Shown in pieces: positions 43,000-51,249 of a DNA stretch of 64,000 nucleotides. Origin of the DNA: PUPG01 sp041686485 (GTDB taxonomy: Bacteria > Bacteroidota > Bacteroidia > Bacteroidales > UBA7960). The notes beneath the pieces were generated by a model. The model was not told the DNA's origin. It searched no databases and saw only the letters and a list, made by a program, of their open reading frames with translations. The position numbers and the translations under genes are program-made. The stretch's first letter is position 1. Every line of letters begins with the position of its first letter. Location: the NCBI GenBank assembly GCA_041686485.1, contig JAWLDT010000004.1, positions 1 to 64,000 on the forward strand, written 5' to 3'.

Positions 43000-44550
43000 T
43001 CATAACTTGATTTCGTCATCCAGTTTATTAAAAAACCGGTATTCGAGGAAGTGATAGGATGTTGAGGGGTGTATGCTTATCCACTTTTTGTATTTAAAGA
43101 ACCATTTTAACCGTATAGAAGGCCATCCCTTTTTCAGAAAAGCGTTAATAAAAGGGTGAACCCTCAGTGTCAGTGAAGACTCATTTTGCTCCCGGATCAG
43201 GTAACGCAGATTGCTTTCTATCTCATCGATCAGGATGATACTCGGTTTGATTTTTCCGGAACCTCCACAGGCCGGACATTTTTCCAGTATTTCAACGTTG
43301 GTTTCAGACCTGACCCGCTGCCTGGTGATCTGTACCAGGCCAAATTTACTGGGTGGTAGGACGTTGTGTTTGGCCCGGTCTTTTTTCATCTCCTCCTTCA
43401 TCTTTTCGTATAGTTTTCTGCGGTTGACAGACTGTACCATATCGATGAAGTCAACGACAATGATGCCGCCCATATCGCGAAGACGAAGTTGTCTGGCGAT
43501 CTCGACGGCAGCTTCCAGGTTTACGTCCAGGGCATTGGCTTCCTGGGTGTTTTCACTACTGATGCGCTGTCCACTGTTTACGTCAATCACATGGAGGGCT
43601 TCTGTGTGCTCAATAACCAGGTAAGCACCACTTTTAAAAGAAACAACCTTACCAAAAGAGCCTTTGATCTGTTTCTCAACGCCAAAATGATCAAAAATCG
43701 GGGCTTTTCCTTTGTATAGTTTGAGGATGTCTAACTTTTCAGGGGCAATGGTTTTGATATAATCCCTGAGTTCCTCAAACATCATGTGGTCATTAACATG
43801 AATGTTGTTAAATGATTCGTTTAACAGGTCGCGCAACATGGCCGAAGAGCGATTGATCTCGCCCTGAATGATGCGCGGTGGTTTTGCATTGGATAGCTTT
43901 TCAGCAATGTTGTACCATTTAGAAACCAGATTGTTTAGGTCAGCATCCAGGTCGGCGACCATTTTACCTTCGGCAACCGTACGGATAATAACGCCGAAAT
44001 TTTTGGGTTTAATACTCTTAACAAGCCGCTTGAGTCGACTTTTCTCTTCAGAGCTCTGTATTTTCTGCGAAACCGAAATACGGTCTGAGAAAGGGACCAG
44101 TACCAGATAACGCCCTGCGAGGGAAACTTCTGTCGTGATACGTGGCCCTTTGGTTGAAATGGGTTCTTTGGCAATCTGAACAAGGATGGTCTGGTTGTTG
44201 GTCAATACATCGGTGATCTTGCCGGTTTTTTCAATCTCTTCTTCAAGATGAAAATTCTCCATGGGCAACACCTTGGTCTTACCCGCCATAGCCAGCTTGG
44301 TGTATTTGTTCAGACTGTTGACCTGGCTTCCCAGGTCGAGATAGTGTAAAAAAGCATCTTTCTCATATCCTACATCAACAAAGGCGGCATTCAATCCGGG
44401 AATGATTTTCTTAATCTTTCCGAGATAGATGTCACCTACGGAGTAATTGTTGTTCTTGCGGTCGCGATGAAGCTCAACAAGGCGCTTCTCCTCGAGCAAT
44501 GCCATAACAACCTCCGATGTGCCGGAATTGATGATTAGCTCTTTGTTCAC
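43000..44550 (-). CDS. rng: Ribonuclease G (RNase E/G family)
   Basis: Endoribonuclease for rRNA 5' processing and mRNA decay. 516 residues: an S1 domain (about 38-125, GDIYLGKIKKIIPGLNAAFVDVGYEKDAFL), a 5'-sensor region, and the catalytic part with HVIDVNSG and GIIVVDFIDM (the two metal-binding Asp residues), then the zinc-link CPACGG. No long disordered tail, so RNase G rather than RNase E. Start is GTG at 44550 (no ATG nearby fits). The small gene at 44715-44804 and HU lie upstream on the same strand. Confidence 0.94.
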   Translation of the reverse strand: MNKELIINSGTSEVVMALLEEKRLVELHRDRKNNNYSVGDIYLGKIKKIIPGLNAAFVDVGYEKDAFLHYLDLGSQVNSLNKYTKLAMAGKTKVLPMENFHLEEEIEKTGKITDVLTNNQTILVQIAKEPISTKGPRITTEVSLAGRYLVLVPFSDRISVSQKIQSSEEKSRLKRLVKSIKPKNFGVIIRTVAEGKMVADLDADLNNLVSKWYNIAEKLSNAKPPRIIQGEINRSSAMLRDLLNESFNNIHVNDHMMFEELRDYIKTIAPEKLDILKLYKGKAPIFDHFGVEKQIKGSFGKVVSFKSGAYLVIEHTEALHVIDVNSGQRISSENTQEANALDVNLEAAVEIARQLRLRDMGGIIVVDFIDMVQSVNRRKLYEKMKEEMKKDRAKHNVLPPSKFGLVQITRQRVRSETNVEILEKCPACGGSGKIKPSIILIDEIESNLRYLIREQNESSLTLRVHPFINAFLKKGWPSIRLKWFFKYKKWISIHPSTSYHFLEYRFFNKLDDEIKL

Positions 44551-44634
44551 AATGAGAATACTTTATTTGTTCATATCCAGTCATGTTTTATGAATGGGTG
44601 GAAGGGTAAAGCAGCCATAGGGTATGGCTGGCTA

Positions 44635-44676
44635 AAATAAAATTACATAACACCGGGGGGAGGTATTATGTAATTT
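44635..44676 (-). terminator. Intrinsic terminator after the HU/small-protein unit
   Basis: Stem of 15 bp (44662-44676 with 44640-44654; one U-G pair on the minus transcript) with a C-rich loop, followed on the minus strand by a T-rich stretch (TATTTTA). It is 39 bp below the stop codon of the small gene. Confidence 0.7.
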
Positions 44677-44714
44677 ATGTTGAGAGAAGAATGGTTTAAC
44701 TCCCCATTAGCGCA

Positions 44715-44804
44715 TTATTTCTTCTTATGCCTGTTTTTCCTGAGGCGTTTTTTGCGCTTGTGGTTTGACATTTTATGTCTCTTTTTCTTTTTTCCGCTTG
44801 GCAT
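44715..44804 (-). CDS. AURKAIP1/COX24-domain small basic protein (bS22-like)
   Basis: 29 residues, translated as MPSGKKKKRHKMSNHKRKK then RLRKNRHKKK and a TAA stop; it is too short to appear in usual gene calls. Eighteen residues are Lys or Arg. Pattern KKKRHK-(M)-xxHKRKKRxRKNRHKKK is that of the AURKAIP1/COX24 family, whose mitochondrial member is the ribosomal protein mS38 and whose mycobacterial relative is bS22 of the small ribosomal subunit. A ribosome-bound role is inferred. It lies 56 bp downstream of HU on the same strand. ATG start. Confidence 0.8.
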   Translation of the reverse strand: MPSGKKKKRHKMSNHKRKKRLRKNRHKKK

Positions 44805-44860
44805 GTTACTCTCCTGTGTTAATAGATAAAAAAACTGTTGCTTGTGCCGGTTAAAACCGG

Positions 44861-45151
44861 TTATTCTGGCTTTACGTTTGCTTTAACTTCATTTACAAAC
44901 TCTTTGGCTGGTTTAAATGAAGGAATGCAGTGGGCCGGAATGATAATCGTTGTGTTTTTGGAAATATTACGGCCGGTTTTTTCTGCCCTTTCTTTAATGA
45001 TGAAACTGCCGAAACCCCGCAGATAAACGTTATCTCCTTTTACTAATGCATTTTTTACAGTGCTCATAAAAGCTTCTACGGTTGCCTGGACAGCTACTTT
45101 TTCAATGCCGGTTTTGTTGGCAATTTCGGTTACGATTTCTGCTTTAGTCAT
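44861..45151 (-). CDS. HU family DNA-binding protein
   Basis: 96 residues, standard HU/IHF fold: MTKAEIVTEIANKTGI at the start, VEAFMSTVKNALVKGDNVYLRGFGSF (26-51) and the DNA-binding arm with the RNISKNTTIIIPA region, ending PSFKPAKEFVNEV. Nucleoid protein that bends DNA. The arm's usual GRNPxTG is replaced by GRNISKN, as in many Bacteroidota members. A TAnnTTTG box lies at 45211-45218. ATG start. Confidence 0.95.
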   Translation of the reverse strand: MTKAEIVTEIANKTGIEKVAVQATVEAFMSTVKNALVKGDNVYLRGFGSFIIKERAEKTGRNISKNTTIIIPAHCIPSFKPAKEFVNEVKANVKPE

Positions 45152-45210
45152 AATTCTTTATTTTTTTGGTTATAAGGAATTTATACTATGTTTTTCATGT
45201 TTTGAGTCTG

Positions 45211-45218
45211 CAAAGATA
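45211..45218 (-). promoter_or_regulatory. Candidate -7 box (TATCTTTG) for the HU gene
   Basis: Exact TAnnTTTG on the minus strand, 59 bp before the HU ATG. A TTTG lies further upstream at 45242-45245 but with a 23-bp spacer. mutY is divergent on the other side. Confidence 0.5.
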
Positions 45219-45308
45219 ACTTTTTTCTGATGATTCGAAAACAAATTAATTATTTTTACATCAATCAATTAGCCGGTTTTTGGATATAATTCCGGCCCGC
45301 AGGTTACA

Positions 45309-46379
45309 ATGGATTTTACTGAACAATTGCTTTTGTGGTACAAAGAGAAAGGCCGGTCACTCCCCTGGCGTGAAAACCGTGATGTATATCTTACGTGGAT
45401 CTCTGAGATCATCCTTCAGCAAACCCGGATGGACCAGGGGCTGGCCTATTTTAACCGTTTTGTGGAAGCTTTTCCGGATCTCCATGCGCTGGCAAATGCA
45501 TCTGAAGATCAGGTTTTGCGCCTGTGGCAGGGTCTGGGTTATTATACACGAGCCCGAAACCTGCATGAAGCTGCCAAATATATCCATGATCATATGGAAG
45601 GAAGTTTTCCCGGGAGCAGCAAAGAGTGGATGAAAATGAAAGGCGTCGGACCTTATACAGCAGCAGCTATTGCCTCTATCGCCTTCGATGAACCCGTCCC
45701 TGCTATTGACGGAAATGTTTACCGGATCCTGGCAAGAATATTTGCCATCAGAGAACCGATTGATACACAAGCAGGCAAAAAGACATTTCAAGAAGTCGCA
45801 GAGCAACTTATGCCTGTCAGGCATCCAGGTGATTTCAACCAGGCGATGATGGATTTTGGTTCATTGGTTTGCCGACCGGCCAATCCGCTTTGCAACGAAT
45901 GTTTTTATTTTTATAACTGCCTTGCCCGTCTGCAAAATGCCGTTGCGGAATACCCGGTAAAGCGTCCCAAAAAGCCTGCACGGAACCGGTATTTTAACTA
46001 CTTTTTCTTTTTTCAGCATCTGACCGGAGAAGAGGTAGCCTTCTTTGTAAAAAAACGAGCCAGCCGTGATATATGGAAAAACATGTATGAGCTGCCCCTG
46101 CTGGAAACCGTTCAGGAACTGGAAGAGTCAGATATGTTGAAAGACTGGTGGTGGGCTAAGCATTTTGATATACAACAGCAGCTGGTCTTTTATGCTGAAC
46201 CGGCAACCGTTAAACATCAACTCACCCATCAGACAATTTATGCACGTTTGTATCAGGTCCGGGTTGATAAAGTTATGGCTGCTCTGCTGTCAAAAAGATA
46301 TGTGAAGGTGAATAAGGAAGCCTTTGAAGGTATGGCCAAACCCAGGCTTATAGAGAGGTTGTTGAAAAAGGTAGTATGA
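45309..46379 (+). CDS. mutY: A/G-specific adenine glycosylase
   Basis: Removes adenine mispaired with 8-oxoguanine. 356 residues with all key sites: the catalytic Glu in WISEIILQQTRM (about 30-41), the HhH motif MKGVGPYTAAAIASIAF near 113-129, catalytic Asp in PAIDGNVYRIL, and the [4Fe-4S] Cys set C-x6-C-x2-C-x5-C in CRPANPLCNECFYFYNC. The C-terminal part is the MutT-like 8-oxoG recognition domain (about 225-355). ATG start; divergent from HU. Confidence 0.96.
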   Translation: MDFTEQLLLWYKEKGRSLPWRENRDVYLTWISEIILQQTRMDQGLAYFNRFVEAFPDLHALANASEDQVLRLWQGLGYYTRARNLHEAAKYIHDHMEGSFPGSSKEWMKMKGVGPYTAAAIASIAFDEPVPAIDGNVYRILARIFAIREPIDTQAGKKTFQEVAEQLMPVRHPGDFNQAMMDFGSLVCRPANPLCNECFYFYNCLARLQNAVAEYPVKRPKKPARNRYFNYFFFFQHLTGEEVAFFVKKRASRDIWKNMYELPLLETVQELEESDMLKDWWWAKHFDIQQQLVFYAEPATVKHQLTHQTIYARLYQVRVDKVMAALLSKRYVKVNKEAFEGMAKPRLIERLLKKVV

Positions 46380-46407
46380 TACAGATGAAAAAACCTGTAT
46401 TTTTTTC
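46379..46407 (+). terminator. Weak intrinsic terminator after mutY
   Basis: ATACAG (46379-46384) and CTGTAT (46395-46400) form a 6-bp stem around an A-rich loop, followed by eight Ts. It begins at the mutY stop. Confidence 0.45.
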
Positions 46408-46420
46408 TACCTTCGGAACA

Positions 46421-46492
46421 CGAAGATGCGAAGATGCGAAGATGCGAAGATGCGAAGATACGAAGATGCGCAGACGCGCAGACGCGAAGAGA
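46421..46492. repeat. 8-bp tandem array (CGAAGATG)
   Basis: Nine consecutive octamers: CGAAGATG four times, CGAAGATA, CGAAGATG, CGCAGACG twice, then CGAAGAGA. Related fragments occur at about 10368-10382 and 10628-10655. It lies between mutY and ssb and is not in a coding frame. Confidence 0.9.
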
Positions 46493-46606
46493 TGATACCG
46501 GTAACATTGCTATTTTTGCCGCCGGGGATCATTGTTTATTAACATATTATAAAAAACAGTAAATTAGCATACACAATATTATTATTAACAGTAAAAACTT
46601 AGCATT

Positions 46607-47035
46607 ATGGCAGGTGTAAACAAAGTAATTTTGCTTGGGAATCTTGGCAAAGATCCCGATGTAATGACCCTGGAAAGCGGGGTAAAGGTTGTTCGTTTCC
46701 CTTTGGCAACCAATGAATATTATAAGGGTAAGGATGGTGAACCAGTAGAAAAGACAGAGTGGCACCGGGTGGTACTCTGGCGAAACAGGGCTGAACTGGC
46801 TGAAAAATACCTTTCCAAAGGCCGTCAGGTATATATTGAAGGTCGCCTGCAAACCCGTCAGTGGGAAGACAAAGAGGGAAATAAACGTTATACTACCGAA
46901 GTGGTGGGGGATGTAATTAACTTTATTGGGGGCAAACCAGGACAAGGTGGTGAGGATACGTCCAGATCCGGAGGTGAACAAACTGATGATCAAGTGCCTG
47001 GCTCTCCACCAGAGGAAGATGATCTGCCTTTTTAA
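46607..47035 (+). CDS. ssb: Single-stranded DNA-binding protein
   Basis: 142 residues: N-terminal OB fold (MAGVNKVILLGNLGKDPDV, GEPVEKTEWHRVVLWRNRAELAEKYL, GRLQTRQWEDKEGNKRYTTEVV) and a short flexible tail ending in the conserved tip EEDDLPF that recruits replication and repair proteins. Length is on the short side of bacterial SSBs. mutY is 227 bp upstream; a strong terminator follows. ATG start. Confidence 0.95.
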   Translation: MAGVNKVILLGNLGKDPDVMTLESGVKVVRFPLATNEYYKGKDGEPVEKTEWHRVVLWRNRAELAEKYLSKGRQVYIEGRLQTRQWEDKEGNKRYTTEVVGDVINFIGGKPGQGGEDTSRSGGEQTDDQVPGSPPEEDDLPF

Positions 47036-47060
47036 AAAGGCTTTTGTTGTAGCAATGACC

Positions 47061-47105
47061 GGAAGGCAGTGTTGTGTCGCATGCGATATAGCTGCCTTCC
47101 TTTTT
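47061..47105 (+). terminator. Intrinsic terminator after ssb
   Basis: GGAAGGCAG (47061-47069) pairs with CTGCCTTCC (47092-47100), followed by TTTTT. The loop contains an inner TCGCATGCGA palindrome that lengthens the structure. Confidence 0.8.
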
Positions 47106-47164
47106 CAGGAAGTCAATATTGTTCAAAACACTAGCCTGATTAACCCATAAATCACGCTACTGAA

Positions 47165-47290
47165 TTGAACTTATTTATGCAACCTGTCACTTAAACTTTA
47201 AGCTTTCCTGCATGATCGGGACAGGTGTACAACTTATCTTCAACACAAAGTTTCACCAGGTATTACACGTCTGTCCCGCCTATGCGGGCA
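47165..47290 (-). repeat. Dispersed intergenic repeat with CCTGTCCCG stem-loops, copy 2
   Basis: On the minus strand: TGCCCGCATAGGCGGGACAG (a perfect-stem palindrome with CTGTCCCGC/GCGGGCAG arms), then ACCTGGTGAAACTTT, then ACACCTGTCCCGATCATGCAGGAAAG and a CAATTCAGTAG end. The same modules in the same order occur at 11683-11805 on the plus strand. The rest of 47036-47617, apart from the ssb terminator and the assembly gap, has no gene. Confidence 0.65.
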
Positions 47291-47585
47291 GGTTTCACTA
47301 AGTTTATGAATTAATCGGGCCAGCTTTTAATAACTGCGGCTTATCTGAAAGATTTGCTTAACTGCGGCTTATCTGAAAGATTTGCTNNNNNNNNNNNNNN
47401 NNNNNNNNNNNNNNNNNNNNNNNNNNNNNNNNNNNNNNNNNNNNNNNNNNNNNNNNNNNNNNNNNNNNNNNNNNNNNNNNNNNNNNGCAGGTTTCACTAA
47501 GTTTATGAATTAATCGGGCCAGCTTTTAATAACTGCGGCTTATCTGAAAGATTTGCTTAACTGCGGCTTATCTGAAAGATTTGCT
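47288..47585. other. Assembly gap with identical 99-bp flanks (1)
   Basis: 47387-47486 are 100 Ns. The 99 bp before them (47288-47386) are identical to the 99 bp after them (47487-47585). Each flank contains two tandem copies of a 28-bp unit (starts TAACTGCGGCTT, ends GATTTGCT). This looks like two contig ends that overlap but were not merged, so the duplication and gap size are probably artefacts. Confidence 0.9.
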
Positions 47586-47617
47586 GCGCCTTAACCGGCA
47601 GAATAGCATTGATGATC

Positions 47618-48679
47618 CTAATTTTTTCCATAGCCAGCCAGAAAGCGATGTACCATTCTGTCAAATTTTTTCTTTTCTCCTTCATGAAAAACAACCCTTG
47701 CCGGCAGATAGTAGACAGGTATTTCGACTAATTCGCTTTGCAGGTTTGTATTGTGAAGCCTCATAGCGTCTTTTTCCGTCGTTACAATGATTTTGCTGCG
47801 ACTGAATTTTTCATGAAATGCATTACGCAACTTCTCAAGGTTCTTCTTCGAAAACTGATGATGGTCGGGATATCGGTGCACAATAAGTTCTTCACATCGG
47901 GTCTTCAGGTACTCCTGTAAAGATTCCGGATTGGCAATGCCGGTTAGCAGAAAGATCGTCTTAATGTTTTTGGGTGGTTTTTGCGGAGCAGCTTCAGTAA
48001 GGGGCTGCAGTTGCTGATGGGCAAGTTTTGAAAATATGATTTTCTTAAGCCGGTAAGGCTGAAGCTTTTTGAGGAAAAAACGACGGTCGAGCGGTGAAAA
48101 AACGTGTGGGGTTTTTGTGACGATCAGCGCATCAGCCTTTTTTGCCCGCGACTTTATGTCACGCAAATTACCGACAGGAAGCAGGAAATTTCTAAAAAAA
48201 GGATTGTAATAACCGGTAAGCAGCAGGTTTAAGCCTGGCGTTACATACCTGTGCTGGAAAGCATCGTCCAGAATGATCAGGTTGACCTCAGGGTGGTCTT
48301 TTAACAACCGTTTGATACCATTTCGGCGGCTTTCACAAACTGCTACAAGGATGTCAGGAAATTTTTTGTGTATCTGAAGGGGTTCGTCACCAATATCCCT
48401 CGAACGATGCCGGGGTTCTGCCAATACATACCCCTTGGTTTTTCTTTTATACCCCCGGCTGATCACTGCAATATGGTATTTGTCTTTTAGTAGGCTGACC
48501 AGATACTCTACATGAGGAGTTTTCCCGGCTCCACCTGCACTAAGATTTCCCACACTGATCACCGGAACTGAAAAAGCTTCAGATGGCAGGATGCCCCAAT
48601 CAAAAAAAAGGTTCCTTATCCGGACAACCATACCATATAATAAAGCCAGGGGCAATAAAAATATGCGAAGCCAACTCAT
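47618..48679 (-). CDS. lpxK: Tetraacyldisaccharide 4'-kinase LpxK
   Basis: Phosphorylates the lipid A precursor at the 4' position, at the inner membrane. 353 residues. It has the N-terminal membrane-associated helix (MSWLRIFLLPLALLYGMVVRIRNLFF), the P-loop region SVGNLSAGGAGKTPHVEYLV near 41-60, and the family pair LIILDDAFQHRYV near 133-145. Length is normal. Its 3' end comes near the assembly gap but the stop is intact. Divergent from the NIF3 gene across a 178-bp spacer. ATG start. Confidence 0.94.
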   Translation of the reverse strand: MSWLRIFLLPLALLYGMVVRIRNLFFDWGILPSEAFSVPVISVGNLSAGGAGKTPHVEYLVSLLKDKYHIAVISRGYKRKTKGYVLAEPRHRSRDIGDEPLQIHKKFPDILVAVCESRRNGIKRLLKDHPEVNLIILDDAFQHRYVTPGLNLLLTGYYNPFFRNFLLPVGNLRDIKSRAKKADALIVTKTPHVFSPLDRRFFLKKLQPYRLKKIIFSKLAHQQLQPLTEAAPQKPPKNIKTIFLLTGIANPESLQEYLKTRCEELIVHRYPDHHQFSKKNLEKLRNAFHEKFSRSKIIVTTEKDAMRLHNTNLQSELVEIPVYYLPARVVFHEGEKKKFDRMVHRFLAGYGKN

Positions 48680-48790
48680 ACATCAAAGGTAAAGAAATAT
48701 TTGATTTGCTTATAGTAAAGGCCTGCAGATTTTAACGCGGTACATTGGTGGTTTTGCTTCTGTCAGAGATGTTTCTTTAATACCGGTAAG

Positions 48791-48821
48791 TCTGTTATTC
48801 GAATAAAAACCTGTATATTTG
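48791..48821 (+). promoter_or_regulatory. Candidate promoter of the NIF3 gene
   Basis: TCTG at 48791-48794 (imperfect -33), a 19-bp spacer and TATATTTG at 48814-48821, an exact -7 box. The predicted start near 48828 is downstream of an in-frame ATG at 48819, which supports the later ATG at 48858. Confidence 0.6.
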
Positions 48822-48857
48822 AAACAGATCCTTGTTAATCAATTAAAACATACATGT

Positions 48858-49955
48858 ATGTTAGTCAACGAGCTGCTCACGGTTCTTGATACCATAGCAC
48901 CGTTTTCTTTGCAGGAGCATTATGATAATTCGGGGTTACAGGTTGGAAAACCGGATCAGGAGGTATCGCGGGGCCTGGTATGTCTGGATGTTACTCCTGA
49001 CGTTATGCAGGAAGCGCTAGATAAAGGGTGTGACCTTATTTTGTCGCATCACCCGGTGATCTTTAAGGGCATGACCCGCCTTACCGGGGAAAGCATGGTT
49101 GAACAGGTTGTTATGGACGCCATCCGCAACAATATGGTCATCATTTCTTTGCATACCAGCCTCGACAATAGTTTTTCAGGGGTGAACCGGCGACTGGCAG
49201 AAACATTAAGTCTGAAAAAATTACAGATACTTCAGCCTGTACAAGAGGTGCTGAAAAAACTTGTGGTGTTTTGTCCGACAGATCATGCAGAAAAAGTACG
49301 TGCGGCTATCTTCAGGGCCGGAGCAGGTTATATCGGTGATTATGACTGTTGTAGTTTTAATCTTGAAGGGCAGGGTTCTTTCAGGGCAGGAGAAGGCGCC
49401 AGCCCTTTTGTCGGTAATATTCAGGAGTTACATTATGAGCCTGAAACACGTATTGAAACCGTTTTCCCTTCATTTCTGCAGCAAGAGGTCATAAGGGCCA
49501 TGATCGAAAGCCATCCCTATGAAGAGGTGGCTTATGATATCTATTCACTTGAAAACAGTTATGAAAAAGCAGGAGCCGGCATGGTTGGCGAATTACAGGA
49601 ACCTTTGCCACCGGAAACTTTTCTGGATTTGGTAAAACAGCGCCTGAACAGTTCCTGTTTACGACATACTCCCGTAACCAATCAGGAGCCTGTTCAGCGT
49701 GTTGCCGTTTGTGGTGGTTCCGGTGCTTTTTTGATTTCCAATGCCATAAAATCCGGCGCTCAGGCTTTTGTAACCGGAGACGTAAAATACCATCAGTTTT
49801 TGGATGTGAAGGATCAGATATTGCTGGTAGATGCCGGACATTATGAAACCGAGCAGTATACCAAAGCGTTAATGGTTGAGATCATTCAGAAAAAAATCAT
49901 TAACTTTGCACTCCTTATTTCGGAGGTGAATACCAATCCGTTAAATTATCGTTAG
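48858..49955 (+). CDS. NIF3-like dinuclear metal centre protein (YbgI/YqfO family)
   Basis: 365 residues from the ATG at 48858 (MLVNELLTVLDTIAPFSLQ). Metal-ligand regions: LILSHHPVIFKGM near 67, HTSLDNSFSGVN near 103, and C-terminal DVKYHQFLDVKDQILLVDAGHYETEQ. An insert domain (about 130-240), of the PII-like type, separates the two halves, as in YqfO. Conserved in nearly all bacteria; GTP cyclohydrolase 1 type 2-like annotation is common, but true activity is unknown. The zinc-ribbon gene follows 31 bp later, a pairing widespread in bacteria. Confidence 0.9.
   Translation: MLVNELLTVLDTIAPFSLQEHYDNSGLQVGKPDQEVSRGLVCLDVTPDVMQEALDKGCDLILSHHPVIFKGMTRLTGESMVEQVVMDAIRNNMVIISLHTSLDNSFSGVNRRLAETLSLKKLQILQPVQEVLKKLVVFCPTDHAEKVRAAIFRAGAGYIGDYDCCSFNLEGQGSFRAGEGASPFVGNIQELHYEPETRIETVFPSFLQQEVIRAMIESHPYEEVAYDIYSLENSYEKAGAGMVGELQEPLPPETFLDLVKQRLNSSCLRHTPVTNQEPVQRVAVCGGSGAFLISNAIKSGAQAFVTGDVKYHQFLDVKDQILLVDAGHYETEQYTKALMVEIIQKKIINFALLISEVNTNPLNYR
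49875..49908 (+). promoter_or_regulatory. Candidate internal promoter for the zinc-ribbon gene
   Basis: TAACTTTG at 49901-49908 inside the last codons of the NIF3 gene, with GTTG at 49875-49878 upstream (22-bp spacer). Predicted leader of about 70 nt to the ATG at 49987. Confidence 0.4.
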
Positions 49956-49986
49956 TTTAGTGCATACCTACCCAAAAGATAGAATT

Positions 49987-50871
49987 ATGGCCAAGACGTC
50001 AAAAACAAGTAAAGCAAAGACTACCAAAAAGGACAAAAAAGAGGCAAACAAGAATATTGACCCCAACACAGGGACACAACATTCACCGGTTGAAAACCCT
50101 GAACCTGGCCCGACAGAAGAAAGTATTGAGCGGAGTGTAAAGAATAAACTGATTGCCTTATACAGACTTCAGAGTATTGATTATCAGATTGATAAATTAC
50201 GCATAGTCAGGGGTGAGTTGCCCCTGGAGGTTCAGGATCTGGAAGATGAAATCGCCGGTCTGGAAACCCGTGTGGAGAAATTCAATAATGAGATCCAGGA
50301 GCTTGAAAACGAGATTTCCAATAAGAAGATAGCTGCACAGGAGAGTTTGGAGATGGTCAAAAAATATGAGGCGCAGCAAATGAATGTCCGGAACAACCGT
50401 GAATATGATTCCTTATCAAAAGAAATCGAATATCAGACTCTTGAAGCGCAGATTGCCGAAAAACAGATGAAAGAATATGCAGAAGAGGTGGCGTCGAAGA
50501 AAGAGATGGTTAAGCAGGTAGAAGAAAATCTGGAAGAAAGACGTAAGGACCTGGAAGAAAAGAAGGAAGAGCTTAATGATATTGTTGCTGAGACAGAAAA
50601 GGATGAAGCACGTCTTCTGGAAAAATCTAAGAAACAACGGGAGGCTATCGAAGACAGGCTTTTAAATGCATACCAGCGTGTCAGGGACAATGCCCGCAAT
50701 GGCCTGGCGGTAGTTCCTGTAGAGAGAGATGCCTGTGGTGGCTGTTTTAATAAAATTCCACCCCAGCGTCACCTGGATATCCGTTTACATAAAAAGATTA
50801 TTGTCTGTGAGTATTGCGGGCGTATTCTTGTTGATGATGAGGTTGTAAATAGCGTGGAGGAAAACCATTAA
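49987..50871 (+). CDS. C4-type zinc-ribbon protein with long coiled coil
   Basis: 294 residues from the ATG at 49987; a short frame extension to 49960 lacks any family feature. The N-terminus (about 1-50) is Lys/Thr-rich and disordered; a long coiled coil follows (about 60-230, heptad-like Glu/Lys/Leu), and the C-terminus holds a zinc ribbon with CGGC and CEYCG. This matches PF02591-type proteins, which in other bacteria sit beside NIF3 genes as here. Role unknown; the coiled coil suggests protein or nucleic acid binding. Possible own promoter at 49901. Confidence 0.85.
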   Translation: MAKTSKTSKAKTTKKDKKEANKNIDPNTGTQHSPVENPEPGPTEESIERSVKNKLIALYRLQSIDYQIDKLRIVRGELPLEVQDLEDEIAGLETRVEKFNNEIQELENEISNKKIAAQESLEMVKKYEAQQMNVRNNREYDSLSKEIEYQTLEAQIAEKQMKEYAEEVASKKEMVKQVEENLEERRKDLEEKKEELNDIVAETEKDEARLLEKSKKQREAIEDRLLNAYQRVRDNARNGLAVVPVERDACGGCFNKIPPQRHLDIRLHKKIIVCEYCGRILVDDEVVNSVEENH

Positions 50872-50897
50872 CATTTGATTTCCCGGTAATCCTGAAT

Positions 50898-50941
50898 AAA
50901 AAAGACACCCCGAAGCAATCAGCGGCGGGGTGTCTTTTTTT
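50898..50941. terminator. Bidirectional intrinsic terminator
   Basis: A-run 50898-50903, stem GACACCCCG (50904-50912) with CGGGGTGTC (50926-50934), T-run 50935-50940. It separates the convergent zinc-ribbon and OmpP1 genes and can terminate both. Confidence 0.85.
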
Positions 50942-50951
50942 GAAACGTATT

Positions 50952-51249
50952 TGTTTTATTGCCAGAGTCTGTTTTACTGTCAGAGTCGCCAGCCAACGGT
51001 TAGCCTGAACACGCCGGAATAAAAGTCACGTGCTACGACGGGCTCGTTCGNNNNNNNNNNNNNNNNNNNNNNNNNNNNNNNNNNNNNNNNNNNNNNNNNN
51101 NNNNNNNNNNNNNNNNNNNNNNNNNNNNNNNNNNNNNNNNNNNNNNNNNNTGTTTTATTGCCAGAGTCTGTTTTACTGTCAGAGTCGCCAGCCAACGGTT
51201 AGCCTGAACACGCCGGAATAAAAGTCACGTGCTACGACGGGCTCGTTCG
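50952..51249. other. Assembly gap with identical 99-bp flanks (2)
   Basis: 51051-51150 are 100 Ns. The 99 bp 50952-51050 are identical to 51151-51249. Each flank begins with an imperfect 18-bp tandem pair (TGTTTTATTGCCAGAGTC and TGTTTTACTGTCAGAGTC) and then covers the last codons of the OmpP1 gene. The copy before the gap is a broken end of that gene, most likely an artefact of unmerged contigs. Confidence 0.9.

Noticed and set aside
46421..46492. CRISPR array
   Set aside because: The units are contiguous 8-mers with no spacers and no cas genes are present.
46253..46507. 84-codon minus-strand frame reading LRIFASSHLRIFASS
   Set aside because: It is the translation of the CGAAGATG octamer array and the end of mutY on the opposite strand, not a gene.
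47288..47585. Insertion sequence or transposon target-site duplication
   Set aside because: The identical 99-bp flanks surround Ns only and recur with the same length at 51051-51150, so they are assembly overlaps.
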